A stretch of 64,000 nt of DNA from Bradyrhizobium sp. LTSP885 (GCF_000938305.1 NZ_JYMT01000042.1:1-64000); one strand, 5' to 3'. Positions 1 to 9,786 are shown, counted from the first letter of the stretch. Numbers and translations are program-made. Notes: generated by a model from the sequence alone, not told the origin.

Positions 1-8
1 CTCGCAAT

Positions 9-1056
9 TGTGCAAGTTCACTAATTCGCTGATTGAATGGGTTCAGTTTTGGTCGCAGCGAAGTCCTTTGGTGTCTGGCCGCCAAGGGCCTGATGAGGCC
101 TGTGGTTGTTGTAGTAGATCAGGTACTCGAAGAGTTCATTGGCGAAGTGATCGAGGTTATCGAAGGTTGCCCCATCGATGACGTCGTCGTCGAGGGTACG
201 CCAGAACCGTTCGATCTTGCCGTTGGTCTGCGGCCGATAGGGTCTGGTGTAGCGATGCTTGATGCCGAGTTCGAGGAGCATGGCTTCGAAGGGATGCTCT
301 TCACGGTTGTTTCGGGATGCGAACTCGGCGCCGTTGTCGGACATGATTTCGGCGAAGACCAGCCCATAGGTGACGTTGAGGGTGTTGATCATCTTCAGCG
401 TCCTGAACATGACCGGCAAGGCTTTCTTGGAGGTGATGACCTCGGCCCAGGCCAGGCGCGAGCAGCTGTCGATCAGGCTGACGATATAGGCCGTGGCCGG
501 GGGTGGCGCCAGGAACACGTCGCGTGGCAGCTGATGCAGATCGACATGGCCAAGTTCGCCGAGCTTGTCCTTGATAATGCGGCGTTTCTCCTCGCGCATC
601 GCCGGCGTGCGCCGGTTCAGATGATAGCGTTTCAGGACCCGGTAGATCGTCGACGGCGAGGGTAGCGTATCGCGCCGCTCGCGCAAGACAGCATGGATCT
701 CGTAGCGGTTCATCCCCCTCTGGCGGCAAGCAACGATCTCGGCCTCGATGCCTTCCGGTTCGCGCCGTTCCTTCCACTTCGGTCCGCGCCGCCGCGGCAA
801 GAGGTCGGCCTCCTCGCCGCTTTGCAAATAGCGGTTGTAACACTTCCGGAAGGTTTGCGAGCAGGTGCCGTGATGCCGATAAAAATCTCCGACCCGGCGG
901 AACGTTGCCGACCGCCCGGCTTTCACCGCCTCGTATTCCGGGATCAGGAACCGCCACTTCTGCAGGTAGTTCCGCTCAATCGTCCGGTCGTAGCTGTTGT
1001 CGCGCATCGAATCCTCCCGCAAGAGAATTCAATCAGCGAATTAGTGAACTTGCACA
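9..1056 (-). mobile_element. IS481-type insertion sequence, complete
   Basis: The element is bounded by perfect 30-bp terminal inverted repeats at 9-38 and 1027-1056, beginning TGTGCAAGTTCAC. The 5-bp sequence GCAAT at 4-8 is repeated at 1057-1061, as expected for a target-site duplication. One transposase gene fills the interior. Removing the element and one duplicate restores CTCGCAATGACGG, the complement of an intergenic motif seen again near 12291. Intact ends, an intact duplication and an uninterrupted gene suggest a recent and possibly still mobile insertion. Confidence 0.93.
21..1007 (-). CDS. IS481 family transposase
   Basis: DDE transposase of 328 aa that would catalyse cut-and-paste or copy movement of the surrounding element. 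An N-terminal helix-turn-helix region (about residues 35-135) precedes an rve-type integrase core. The catalytic acidic residues are readable as D156 (GHVDLHQLP), D224 (SDNGAEF) and E266 (NGKIERFWR), followed by the typical NNHRPHQALGG-like tail. The ATG at 1007 is chosen because a strong GGGAGGA ribosome site lies 6 nt upstream; the frame opens five codons earlier only with a TTG. The gene is intact and lies inside perfect terminal repeats. Confidence 0.93.
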   Translation of the reverse strand: MRDNSYDRTIERNYLQKWRFLIPEYEAVKAGRSATFRRVGDFYRHHGTCSQTFRKCYNRYLQSGEEADLLPRRRGPKWKERREPEGIEAEIVACRQRGMNRYEIHAVLRERRDTLPSPSTIYRVLKRYHLNRRTPAMREEKRRIIKDKLGELGHVDLHQLPRDVFLAPPPATAYIVSLIDSCSRLAWAEVITSKKALPVMFRTLKMINTLNVTYGLVFAEIMSDNGAEFASRNNREEHPFEAMLLELGIKHRYTRPYRPQTNGKIERFWRTLDDDVIDGATFDNLDHFANELFEYLIYYNNHRPHQALGGQTPKDFAATKTEPIQSAN

Positions 1057-1076
1057 GCAATGACGGGGGAGAGAGC

Positions 1077-2555
1077 TTACGTCCCGCAGAACGTCTGCGT
1101 GACGCGCTGCTCCGGCAGCGGAGGTTCGGCGTAGGCCGCGTACTGCGGGTGGTCGTCGAACGGTTTTGATAGCACCGTCAACAATTCCTCGAACGGTGCG
1201 TAGTCGTCGTTGCTGACAGCCGCCTGGATCACCGCTTCGACGCGGTGGTTGCGCGGGATGAAGGCGGGGTTGACGGCGTGCATCGCGGCCTTGCGCTCGG
1301 CCGATGTCTGCGGCTCCAGCGCGGTGCGCTCGCGCCAGCGGGCTGCCCATTCGTCGAAGGCTGCGGGGTCGGTGAATTGGGCGCGGACATCGGCGATGCC
1401 GGCCTCGTCGCCCGCGGCATGGCCGAGCTGGCGGAAGGTCAGGGTGAAGTCGGCCTCGTTCTTCGCCATTGCGTCGAGCAGGTCCTGAATCAGCGCCTCG
1501 TCGCCGTCGCGCGCGGTGAACAATCCCACCTTCTCGTGCAGGCCGGCCTGATAAGCCGTCGTGAACTTTTCCGGGAATTCGCCGAGGATCGCCTGCGCCT
1601 GCTCGATCGCTCTGTCCTTGTCGTCCGTGAACAGCGGCAGCAGGCATTCGGCGAGCCGGGTCAGATTCCACAGCGCGATCCGCGGCTGGTTGGCATAGGC
1701 GTAGCGGCCCATCTCGTCGATCGAGGAAAACACCTGGGCGGGGTTGTACGCGTCGAGGAAGGCGCAGGGGCCGTAATCGATGGTCTCGCCCGAGATCGAG
1801 GAGTTGTCGGTGTTCATCACGCCGTGAATGAAGCCGACCAGCAGCCAGCGGGCGACGAGCTCGGCCTGTCGCGCCACGACGCCGGCGAGCAGCGCGTGAT
1901 ACGGCTGGTCGGCGTCCTTCACGTGCGGATAGTGCCTGGCGATGACATGGTCGGCGAGCGCGCGGATGCCGTCGGTGTCGCCGCGCGCGGCGAAGAACTG
2001 GAAGGTGCCGACGCGGATGTGGCTCGCAGCGACACGGGTCAGCACCGCGCCGGGCTGCGCGATCTCGCGCTGGACCCGTTCGCCGGTGACGACAGCGGCA
2101 AGCGAGCGGGTGGTCGGAACGCCGAGCGCAAACATCGCCTCGCTGACGATGTATTCGCGCAGAACCGGACCGAGCGCGGCGCGGCCGTCGCCGCGGCGGG
2201 AGAACGGGGTCGGGCCGGAGCCTTTGAGCTGGATGTCGCGGCGGACGCCACCCTTGTCGATGACCTCGCCGAGCAGGATGGCGCGGCCGTCGCCGAGCTG
2301 CGGCACAAAGTGCCCGAACTGGTGGCCGGCATAGGCCATCGCGATCGGGTCGGCCCCGTCGGGGACGCGTTTCCCGGCGAGGATCTCGGCGCCCTCAGGC
2401 GTCGACAGCAGGTCGGCGTCGAGGCCGAGCTGGATGGCCAGCGGCCGGTTCAGCTTGATCAGCCGGGGGGCGGCCACCGGGGTCGGCGCGACCCGGGCGA
2501 AAAAGTTCGCCGGCAGCGCCGAATAGGTGTTCTGGAACGGGAAATGGACGGTCAT
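1077..2555 (-). CDS. selO: Protein adenylyltransferase SelO (YdiU/UPF0061)
   Basis: Pseudokinase-fold enzyme of 492 aa. The SelO family transfers AMP to serine, threonine or tyrosine residues and is linked to redox control. The sequence has the family's recognisable stretches: the N-terminal FPFQNTYSALP, the nucleotide-binding area around QLGDGRAILLGE and QLKGSGPTPFSRRGDGRAAL, and GFIHGVMNTDN with the catalytic-loop asparagine. It ends QTFCGT, and the near-terminal cysteine is the position of selenocysteine in eukaryotic SelO. The length is normal for the family. Its stop codon is only 16 bp from the IS481 target duplication, so the insertion spared the coding sequence but may have replaced its 3' flank. 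Confidence 0.93.
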   Translation of the reverse strand: MTVHFPFQNTYSALPANFFARVAPTPVAAPRLIKLNRPLAIQLGLDADLLSTPEGAEILAGKRVPDGADPIAMAYAGHQFGHFVPQLGDGRAILLGEVIDKGGVRRDIQLKGSGPTPFSRRGDGRAALGPVLREYIVSEAMFALGVPTTRSLAAVVTGERVQREIAQPGAVLTRVAASHIRVGTFQFFAARGDTDGIRALADHVIARHYPHVKDADQPYHALLAGVVARQAELVARWLLVGFIHGVMNTDNSSISGETIDYGPCAFLDAYNPAQVFSSIDEMGRYAYANQPRIALWNLTRLAECLLPLFTDDKDRAIEQAQAILGEFPEKFTTAYQAGLHEKVGLFTARDGDEALIQDLLDAMAKNEADFTLTFRQLGHAAGDEAGIADVRAQFTDPAAFDEWAARWRERTALEPQTSAERKAAMHAVNPAFIPRNHRVEAVIQAAVSNDDYAPFEELLTVLSKPFDDHPQYAAYAEPPLPEQRVTQTFCGT

Positions 2556-2749
2556 GTCGGAAAGATAGGGCTACGGGGCGAATAGGCAAACGGTTCGCGC
2601 CAATGGTCCCGAAAATGTGCGATTTCGGGCCAAAACCGGCCGTTCCCTTGGTTGCCGCACCCGGCCTCGTCGGGTAAACCCTCCGCAACATCGGATAGGC
2701 CATTTTGGCTTGGTCCGATTCTCCTCCGACATCAGTTTTTGGAACTAAT

Positions 2750-4525
2750 ATGCATCGCTACCGGTCACACACATGCGGCGCGCTCCGAGAGAGCGATATC
2801 GACCAGACGGCCCGGCTGTCAGGCTGGGTTCACCGTGTCAGAGACCATGGCGGCGTGCTGTTCCTCGATTTGCGCGACCATTACGGCATCACCCAATGTG
2901 TGGCCGATCCGGATTCGCCGGCGTTCGCCGAGGTCGAGAAGTTCCGCTCGGAGTGGGTGGTGCGGATCGACGGCAATGTCCGGCGCCGCCCCGCCGGCAC
3001 CGACAATACGGAATTGCCGACCGGCCTGATCGAGATCTACATCAAGGAGATCGAGGTGCTCGGCCCCGCCGCCGAGCTGCCGCTGCCGGTGTTCGGCGAG
3101 CAGGAATATCCTGAAGACATCAGGCTTAAGTACCGTTTCCTCGACCTGCGTCGCGAGAAGCTGCATCAGAACATCATGACCCGCGGCGCTGTCGTCGATT
3201 CCATGCGCAAGCGGATGAAGGAGCAGGGCTTCTTCGAATTCCAGACCCCGATCCTGACGGCGTCCTCACCGGAGGGCGCGCGCGATTTCCTGGTGCCGTC
3301 GCGCATCCATCCCGGCAAATTCTACGCGCTGCCGCAGGCGCCGCAGCAGTACAAGCAGCTCCTGATGATGTCGGGCTTTGACCGCTACTTCCAGATCGCG
3401 CCGTGCTTCCGCGACGAGGACCCGCGCGCCGACCGCCTGCCGGGCGAGTTCTATCAGCTCGACGTCGAGATGAGCTTTGTCACCCAGGACGACGTGTTCT
3501 CGGCGATGGAGCCGGTGATCACGGGCGTGTTCGAGGACTTTGCCAAGGGCAAGCCGGTCACGAAGAACTGGCCGCGGATCCCGTTTGCCGAAGCGGTGCG
3601 CAAATACGGCTCCGACAAGCCCGACTTGCGCAACAAGATCGTCATGCAGGAGGTCTCCGAGCACTTCCGCGGCTCCGGCTTCAAGGTGTTCGCGCGGATG
3701 CTGGAAGACCCGAAGAACCAGGTCTGGGCGATCCCGGGCACCGGCGGCGGTTCACGCGCGTTCTGCGACCGCATGAACTCGTGGGCGCAGGGTGAAGGCC
3801 AGCCCGGCCTCGGCTACATCATGTGGCGCGAGGGCGGTGAGGGCGCGGGTCCGCTAGCCAACAACATCGGACCTGAACGGACCGCTGCGATCCGCGACCA
3901 GCTCGGCCTGAAGGAGGGCGATGCGGCGTTCTTCGTCGCCGGCGACCCGGAGAAATTCTGGAAGTTCGCTGGTCTCGCACGGACAAAACTCGGCGAGGAG
4001 CTGAACCAGATCGACAAGGATCGGTTCGAGCTCGCCTGGATCGTCGATTTCCCGATGTACGAGTATGACGAGGAGAACAAGAAGGTCGACTTCTCGCACA
4101 ACCCGTTCTCGATGCCACAGGGCGGTCTTGACGCGCTGAAGTCGCAGGACCCGCTGACCATCAAGGCGTTCCAGTACGACATCGCCTGCAACGGCTACGA
4201 GATCGCCTCCGGCGGCATCCGCAACCACAAGCCGGAAGCGATGGTCAAGGCGTTCGAGATCGCGGGCTATGGCGAGCAGGAAGTGGTCGACCGCTTCGGC
4301 GGCATGTACCGTGCGTTCCAGTACGGCGCGCCGCCGCATGGCGGCATGGCGGCCGGCCTCGACCGCATCGTGATGCTGTTGTGCGGCACCAACAATCTGC
4401 GTGAGATCTCGCTGTTCCCGATGAACCAGCAGGCCATGGACCTGCTGATGGGCGCGCCGTCGGAAGCCTCGGCCAAGCAGCTCAAGGAACTGCACGTCCG
4501 GGTCAATCTGCCGAACAAGGGATAG
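2750..4525 (+). CDS. aspS: Aspartyl-tRNA synthetase
   Basis: Class II aminoacyl-tRNA synthetase of 591 aa that charges tRNA-Asp; in alphaproteobacteria the bacterial-type enzyme may also charge tRNA-Asn. An N-terminal OB-fold anticodon-binding domain (about 1-105) is followed by the catalytic core. Motif 2 reads FRDEDPRADRLPGEF and motif 3 reads GGMAAGLDRIVMLL, with the GAD insertion domain between them. The start at MHRYRSHTCG matches the usual N-terminus of the family; an in-frame ATG 15 codons upstream lacks that conservation. It is divergent from selO across about 190 bp and convergent with the next gene, with a REP pair between the two stop codons. Confidence 0.97.
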   Translation: MHRYRSHTCGALRESDIDQTARLSGWVHRVRDHGGVLFLDLRDHYGITQCVADPDSPAFAEVEKFRSEWVVRIDGNVRRRPAGTDNTELPTGLIEIYIKEIEVLGPAAELPLPVFGEQEYPEDIRLKYRFLDLRREKLHQNIMTRGAVVDSMRKRMKEQGFFEFQTPILTASSPEGARDFLVPSRIHPGKFYALPQAPQQYKQLLMMSGFDRYFQIAPCFRDEDPRADRLPGEFYQLDVEMSFVTQDDVFSAMEPVITGVFEDFAKGKPVTKNWPRIPFAEAVRKYGSDKPDLRNKIVMQEVSEHFRGSGFKVFARMLEDPKNQVWAIPGTGGGSRAFCDRMNSWAQGEGQPGLGYIMWREGGEGAGPLANNIGPERTAAIRDQLGLKEGDAAFFVAGDPEKFWKFAGLARTKLGEELNQIDKDRFELAWIVDFPMYEYDEENKKVDFSHNPFSMPQGGLDALKSQDPLTIKAFQYDIACNGYEIASGGIRNHKPEAMVKAFEIAGYGEQEVVDRFGGMYRAFQYGAPPHGGMAAGLDRIVMLLCGTNNLREISLFPMNQQAMDLLMGAPSEASAKQLKELHVRVNLPNKG

Positions 4526-4537
4526 GCGGAGAGGCTG

Positions 4538-4627
4538 CGTAGCCCGGATGGAGCGAAGCGAAATCCGGGAACGGTGTTGCCGCAGGAGAGACTGCCCCGG
4601 ATTGCGCTCCGCTCCATCCGGGCTACG
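4538..4627. repeat. Inverted REP pair between convergent genes
   Basis: Two copies of a palindromic unit beginning CGTAGCCCGGATGGAGCG lie head to head at 4538-4571 and 4595-4627, matching at 30 of 33 positions. The same unit, with AA in place of GA, flanks the RAYT gene at 37080-37693. The pair occupies the gap between aspS and the minus-strand gene ending at 4634, so its large stem-loop could also protect or terminate both transcripts. Confidence 0.9.
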
Positions 4628-4633
4628 GGAGCG

Positions 4634-6616
4634 TCATAACCCTGTCGAGGCCTCGATCTTAAATTGCGCGAGCGCCACCAGCGGATCGGTCCTGAGCAGC
4701 TGCATCAGTTGAGCCGCCGGCACCTTGCCGAGCGGTGTCACTTTGATGACGAGCGTCTGCCCCGGCGTCTCGACAAAGCTTGTGACGGCCGCAAGCAAGG
4801 CGTTGGCGTCGGGATTGGCCGCGCCGATCGCCTCGCCCTGCGCCTTGATGGCGTCGAGGATGGCGCGCCGCGCGTCGTCGCGGCTGATGTTCTGGACGCC
4901 GGCAAACTGCGCGATCCCTAACTCGACGCAGCCGAGGTCCCGCAGCGTGATCTCGAGCGAGCCGGCCTCGATCTGACCCGCCACGGTCGCTGCCTGCGCC
5001 GTATCTGACGAAAAGACCCCGCGCGGCACGTTGGCGAGCGAGACGCGCGCCTGCGCCTTCAAGAGGTTACCGAGTTCGAGCGACACCGGCTCCAGTGCGA
5101 AGCTGCGGGATGCTTCCGTCCAGGCCGCGCCGAGATCGAAGTCGAGCGCGATCGTATCCATCCCGGCGGCGGCGAGCGGCTGCAATCCGACGTCCGTCCG
5201 GTCGATCGGCGAGGTCAGCTTCGCGGTGACATGGGCCTTGCTCGGGATCGGTCCGACAAACTGGCCCCAGCTCAGGTTGATGGTGTCGATGTTGATCGGC
5301 TTGCTGGTGTTCTTGTAGGGCGCGACGAGGCCTTTGACCTCGACGCCCTGGATCAGCGGCAACAGCGCAAAGGCTTGCGCGGCCGACGGCTTTTGCGCGG
5401 AAAACTCCGCGGCCATTCGCATCAAACCGGAGATGTTGAGGGATTTCAGCGCGAAGCGTCCGAGCTTGACGGGCCCCTTGGGCGCGCGCGCATCCAGGCC
5501 CTCGAAGGCCATTTCGCCGATCTTGCCGTTGTCGATGTTGAACCGCATCGCCTGGAGCTTCATCGGGCCCTGCGGCGTATCGACCGAGAGCCCCTGCAGC
5601 TCGGTGTTTCCGATCCGGATGCCCGCATAGAGGGTGGCCATTTTTTCCATCATATCGCGCACTTGCGCTTGTGTCGGCGGCGCGGCGCCAGCCGGCGGGA
5701 TCGCTGCCATCAGGGCGGGGAGTTGCAGCCGTGACGGCTTGAAGGCGACGTCATCGATGGTCATGCCATCGATCCGCATGTTCAGGCCTTGCGTTGACGT
5801 GATGATGTAGGGACCGGCCGAGATGTGCCGGTAGGCGCGGTACTCCTTGTCGTCGTTGGCCTTGCCCGGATCGAAGATGGCGGCCATCGCGCTGACATCG
5901 ACGTCGGAGGCGACCAGATTGGCGAGATTGCCGGTCATCTTGATCGGCTTGCCGGCCGGTTGCGAATTGACCGTGAAGGTGAACCCGTCGGTCTTGATCG
6001 AGGCGATCTTGCCGTCCTTGAGGTTCTCCAAAGCAACGCCCAAATAGGCGAACTCGCCGCCGTCGCTGTGCATTTGGGGGCCGAAAGTGATCGTCCCTTT
6101 GACCTCGGGGACGCTGACCGATGCCGCGCTGATGCTTGCCAGCTGTTCGAACCCGAACCGGTACAGATCGAACAGCGACGCCGACGCCGGGAGCTGGCGA
6201 GGGCCGGCTGGGCCGGAGTAATCTTTCACCGCTATCCGCGGCAATTTGTAGGTCAGGCCCGCGATCGTCTGGCCTGGTGCCGCCGCGCCGACCTCGACAT
6301 CGGTGGCCTCGATGCTATCGGCGGAAAATCGCGTTGCGTCGCCCTCGCGGACGCCCGACGCTGTGAAGCTGGCAATCTTGATGCTGACCGGAGGCTGTGT
6401 GGCCGATTCGCTGGCAATGTCGGCGATCGTGACCGTGCGGCTCCGCAGGTCGAACGAGACCTTGCCATGATCGGCTTTGGCACCCGTGGCGCGGATTTGC
6501 GCGAATACCGCCTCGACCTCGCCCTTGACCCGATGCTGGATGTAGAAGTCGAAGCCGAAGAAGCCTCCCACCGCGACGACGACGACCGCAATCAAGCCCA
6601 GCAGGATTTTCTTCAT
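4634..6616 (-). CDS. Membrane-anchored periplasmic protein of unknown function
   Basis: The protein is 660 aa and I do not recognise a named family. A single hydrophobic segment at residues 4-22 (after MKKI) would be a membrane anchor or uncleaved signal. The rest is a long soluble region of alternating beta-type segments with repeated phrases such as VSIKIASFTAS, AMRFNIDNGKIGEMAFEG and FALKSLNISG. This resembles the overall architecture of AsmA or DUF945-type envelope proteins, but that is an inference from layout only. The gene stands alone, convergent with aspS, and is preceded by a 240-bp gap shared with divergent maeB. Confidence 0.8.
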   Translation of the reverse strand: MKKILLGLIAVVVVAVGGFFGFDFYIQHRVKGEVEAVFAQIRATGAKADHGKVSFDLRSRTVTIADIASESATQPPVSIKIASFTASGVREGDATRFSADSIEATDVEVGAAAPGQTIAGLTYKLPRIAVKDYSGPAGPRQLPASASLFDLYRFGFEQLASISAASVSVPEVKGTITFGPQMHSDGGEFAYLGVALENLKDGKIASIKTDGFTFTVNSQPAGKPIKMTGNLANLVASDVDVSAMAAIFDPGKANDDKEYRAYRHISAGPYIITSTQGLNMRIDGMTIDDVAFKPSRLQLPALMAAIPPAGAAPPTQAQVRDMMEKMATLYAGIRIGNTELQGLSVDTPQGPMKLQAMRFNIDNGKIGEMAFEGLDARAPKGPVKLGRFALKSLNISGLMRMAAEFSAQKPSAAQAFALLPLIQGVEVKGLVAPYKNTSKPINIDTINLSWGQFVGPIPSKAHVTAKLTSPIDRTDVGLQPLAAAGMDTIALDFDLGAAWTEASRSFALEPVSLELGNLLKAQARVSLANVPRGVFSSDTAQAATVAGQIEAGSLEITLRDLGCVELGIAQFAGVQNISRDDARRAILDAIKAQGEAIGAANPDANALLAAVTSFVETPGQTLVIKVTPLGKVPAAQLMQLLRTDPLVALAQFKIEASTGL

Positions 6617-6856
6617 TCGGTCAACTCCGGATCAAGCAGAGAACAAAATTGCCATTCCCCGGCCCGATGACCGGGGAGAGAAGGGGTGATACGGCTGCGC
6701 CGGGGTGCCTGCCGGCGGCCTGTTGACGGGGAAATTATCGAATATTGCATCCGAGCGGCTGGACGTGCTTCACATCCGGCTCGATTTGCCGGCAAACTGA
6801 TTTGCCTTGGACTAGCATAGAAACAAGACTTCAGGGCCGGAAACGCGGGAGCACGC

Positions 6857-9166
6857 ATGTCGTCATCGTCCGAAGAACTCCATAACGCGGCGCTCGCCTA
6901 TCACCGCCTGCCGCGGCCGGGGAAACTTGAGATCCAGGCAACCAAGCCGCTCGCCAACCAGCGCGACCTCGCGCTGGCCTATTCGCCCGGCGTGGCAGCG
7001 GCCTGTATGGAGATCGCCAACAATCCGGCCGAGGCAGCGACGCTGACGACGCGCGCCAATCTGGTGGCGGTGGTCTCGAACGGCACCGCGGTGCTTGGCC
7101 TCGGCAATATCGGCCCGCTGGCCTCCAAGCCCGTCATGGAAGGCAAGGCGGTGCTGTTCAAGAAATTCGCCGGCATCGACGTGTTCGACATCGAGATCGA
7201 CGCCAACACCATCGAGCGGGTGGTCGAGACGGTGGCGGCGCTGGAGCCGACCTTCGGCGGCATCAATTTGGAAGACATCCGCGGGCCGGAGTGCTTCGAG
7301 ATCGAGGCCCAGCTCAAGGCGCGGATGAAGATCCCGGTGTTCCACGACGACCAGCATGGCACCGCCATCATCGTCGCAGCCGCGATCACCAACGGCCTGT
7401 TGCTGAACGGCAAGAAGCTGCCTGACGTCAAGATCGTCTGCTCGGGTGCCGGCGCGGCAGCGATCGCCTGCCTCAATCTGCTGGTGTCGATGGGCGCGCA
7501 GCGCAAGAACATCTGGGTCTGCGACATCGATGGCGTGGTCTACGAGGGCCGCAATACCACGATGGACCGCTGGAAGGCGGTCTATACCCAGACGACCGAT
7601 GCCCGCGTGCTCGGCGACGTGATCGGCGATGCCGATATTTTCTTGGGCCTGTCGGCACCGAACGTGCTGAAGCCCGACATGGTCAAGCGGATGGCGGATC
7701 ATCCGCTGGTGATGGCGCTCGCCAACCCGAACCCGGAGATCATGCCGGACGAGGCGCGCCAGGCGCGCCCCGATGCGATGATCTGCACCGGGCGGTCGGA
7801 CTTCCCGAACCAGGTCAACAACGTGCTGTGCTTTCCCTTCATCTTCCGCGGCGCGCTCGATGTTGGCGCCACTGCGATCAACGAGGAGATGAAGCATGCG
7901 GCGGTCGACGCCATCGCGCAGCTCGCGCGCGATCCGCCGTCGGACGCCGTGGCCCATGGTTTCGATACCGGCGAGACGCAGGGGTTCGGCCCGGGCTCGC
8001 TGATCCCGAGCCCGTTCGATCCGCGCCTGATCCTGCGGATCGCGCCGGCGGTGGCCAAGGCCGCGATGGAGTCAGGCGTCGCGACCCGGCCGATCACCGA
8101 TTTCGACGAATACGCCATCAATCTCGAGCGCTTCGCGTTCCGCTCCGGCCTCACCATGAAGCCGGTATTCGCCAAGGCCAAGACCCAGCCGGTGCGCGTG
8201 ATCTACGCCGAAGGCGAGGACGAGCGCGTGCTGCGCGCGACGCAGGTGGTGCTGGAGGAGAAGCTGGCGCGGCCGATCCTGGTCGGCCGTCCGTCGGTCG
8301 TCGAAGCCCGGATCCAGCGCTTTGGCCTCTCGATCAAGGCCGGGCGGGATTTCGACCTGGTCAATCCCGAGGACGATCCGCGCTACCGCTCCTATGTGCA
8401 GTCCTATATCGACGTCGCCGGCCGGCGCGGCGTGACGCCGGAGGCGGCGCGCACGGTGGTTCGCACCAACAACACGGTGATCGCAGCACTTGCGGTGTCG
8501 CGCGGCGAGGCCGACGCGATGCTGTGCGGCGTCGAGGGCCGCTACATGAGCCATCTGCGCCATGTCCGCGAGATCATCGGCTTCCAGCCGGGGATCAGCG
8601 ATTATGCCGCGCTGTCGCTGTTGATCACCACCAAGGGCGCCCATTTCATTGCCGACACCCAGGTGCGGCCGAATCCGAGCGCGGAGGAACTGGCGGAGGT
8701 GGCCTCGCTTGCGGCGATCCACGCCCAGCGCTTCGCGTTCAAGCCGCGGATCGCCTTCGTGTCACATTCCGACTTCGGCAGCTATGATACCGAGTCGTCG
8801 CGCAAGATGCGCCGGGCCACCCAGCTGCTGAAGGAAAGGCATCCGGAGATCGAGGCTGACGGCGAGATGCAGGGCGACACCGCGCTGTCGGCGTTGGCGC
8901 GCAAGCTGGTGCTGCCGCATTCCAAGCTGGAGGGCGAGGCCAACATCCTGATCATGCCGAATCTCGACGCCGCCAACATCGCCTATCAGATGATCAAGTC
9001 GCTGGCGGACGCGCTGCCGGTCGGACCGATCCTGATCGGCCCGGCGCGCCCGGCGCATATCCTCACCCCGTCGGTGACGGCACGCGGCATCCTCAACATG
9101 ACCGCGGTCGCCGCGGTCGAAGCCCAGGAGCGGGCCGGCCGCGCACAGCCGACACTGTTTGGGTAA
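6857..9166 (+). CDS. maeB: NADP-dependent malic enzyme with phosphotransacetylase-like domain
   Basis: Oxidative decarboxylation of malate to pyruvate with NADP+, feeding acetyl-CoA and NADPH supply during growth on C4 acids. The 769-aa chain has the two-part MaeB architecture. The malic enzyme portion (about 1-430) includes YSPGVAAAC, the metal-site stretch VFHDDQHGTAI and the Rossmann motif CSGAGAAAIACLN. A phosphotransacetylase-like domain (about 435-769) follows; it is usually regulatory rather than catalytic in this family. The start MSSSSEELHNAALAYH is the expected N-terminus. A palindromic repeat begins three bases after the stop. Confidence 0.95.
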   Translation: MSSSSEELHNAALAYHRLPRPGKLEIQATKPLANQRDLALAYSPGVAAACMEIANNPAEAATLTTRANLVAVVSNGTAVLGLGNIGPLASKPVMEGKAVLFKKFAGIDVFDIEIDANTIERVVETVAALEPTFGGINLEDIRGPECFEIEAQLKARMKIPVFHDDQHGTAIIVAAAITNGLLLNGKKLPDVKIVCSGAGAAAIACLNLLVSMGAQRKNIWVCDIDGVVYEGRNTTMDRWKAVYTQTTDARVLGDVIGDADIFLGLSAPNVLKPDMVKRMADHPLVMALANPNPEIMPDEARQARPDAMICTGRSDFPNQVNNVLCFPFIFRGALDVGATAINEEMKHAAVDAIAQLARDPPSDAVAHGFDTGETQGFGPGSLIPSPFDPRLILRIAPAVAKAAMESGVATRPITDFDEYAINLERFAFRSGLTMKPVFAKAKTQPVRVIYAEGEDERVLRATQVVLEEKLARPILVGRPSVVEARIQRFGLSIKAGRDFDLVNPEDDPRYRSYVQSYIDVAGRRGVTPEAARTVVRTNNTVIAALAVSRGEADAMLCGVEGRYMSHLRHVREIIGFQPGISDYAALSLLITTKGAHFIADTQVRPNPSAEELAEVASLAAIHAQRFAFKPRIAFVSHSDFGSYDTESSRKMRRATQLLKERHPEIEADGEMQGDTALSALARKLVLPHSKLEGEANILIMPNLDAANIAYQMIKSLADALPVGPILIGPARPAHILTPSVTARGILNMTAVAAVEAQERAGRAQPTLFG

Positions 9167-9168
9167 GA

Positions 9169-9262
9169 GCCTGCTTGTTTGAGCATGACCTTTTCGGAAA
9201 ACCGCTGCGCACTTTTCCGGTTCATGCTCTAGCGAGACCGATTCGATTTGATCGAAGCAGGC
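9169..9262. repeat. Nested palindromic intergenic repeat behind maeB
   Basis: The outer arms GCCTGCTT (9169-9176) and AAGCAGGC (9255-9262) are perfectly complementary. Inside, GAGCATGACC... and ...GGTTCATGCTC form a second palindrome around a TTTTCGGAAAA core. From general knowledge this resembles a dispersed repeat common in Bradyrhizobiaceae genomes; only one copy is visible here. It directly follows the maeB stop and may act as a transcript end. Confidence 0.75.
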
Positions 9263-9323
9263 GGAACGACCATAATCGTTGCGCCTGCTCCGTCCGATTT
9301 CTGCCATCCAGTGAGGCCGACCC

Positions 9324-9776
9324 ATGCCAGCGTTCATTACTTTCGGGCGCGTTTTGTTCGCCGTGCTGTTCCTCTATTCGGGGGCGACCAAACTCTTCGG
9401 CATCCAGGCGACCGCCGACATGCTGACGGCCAAGGTGGTCATTCCCGCCGTGATCGCGCCCTATATGCAGCAGATCGAAACCTTTGTCGGCATGCCGTTC
9501 ATGCAGCTACTGGCGATCACGATCGGCGGCTTCGAAATCCTCGCTGGTCTGATGATCGCGGTGAACGTGCTGACGCGGTTCTTTGCGATCCTGCTGATCA
9601 TCTTCATCTGCGTTGCGACCTTTTACGCTCATGACTTCTGGAATCAGGCCGCGCCCGACAACGGCAAGACCTTGATCGATGCGCTGAAGAACCTTTCGCT
9701 GATCGGCGCGCTGTTCGTCATCGCCGGCTACGGCCGCGGCCCGCGCAGCACCGAGCCAGCTTACGGGGACGTGTAG
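9324..9776 (+). CDS. DoxX family membrane protein
   Basis: Integral membrane protein of 150 aa. Four hydrophobic segments are visible: about 5-22 (FGRVLFAVLFLYSGATKL), 55-75, 80-98 and 120-140. The N-terminal FLYSGATKLFG resembles the short DoxX signature. DoxX proteins are small quinone- or redox-associated membrane subunits, but the role of this copy is unknown. A GAGG ribosome site lies 7 nt before the ATG. The gene is isolated between two palindromic repeats, so no operon partner informs its function. Confidence 0.88.
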   Translation: MPAFITFGRVLFAVLFLYSGATKLFGIQATADMLTAKVVIPAVIAPYMQQIETFVGMPFMQLLAITIGGFEILAGLMIAVNVLTRFFAILLIIFICVATFYAHDFWNQAAPDNGKTLIDALKNLSLIGALFVIAGYGRGPRSTEPAYGDV

Positions 9777-9786
9777 GGCGATCACT

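Noticed and set aside
6613..6858. An 81-codon minus-strand frame between the periplasmic protein and maeB
   Set aside because: It ends on the start of one gene and begins on the start of the other, is basic and patternless, and occupies the divergent promoter region.
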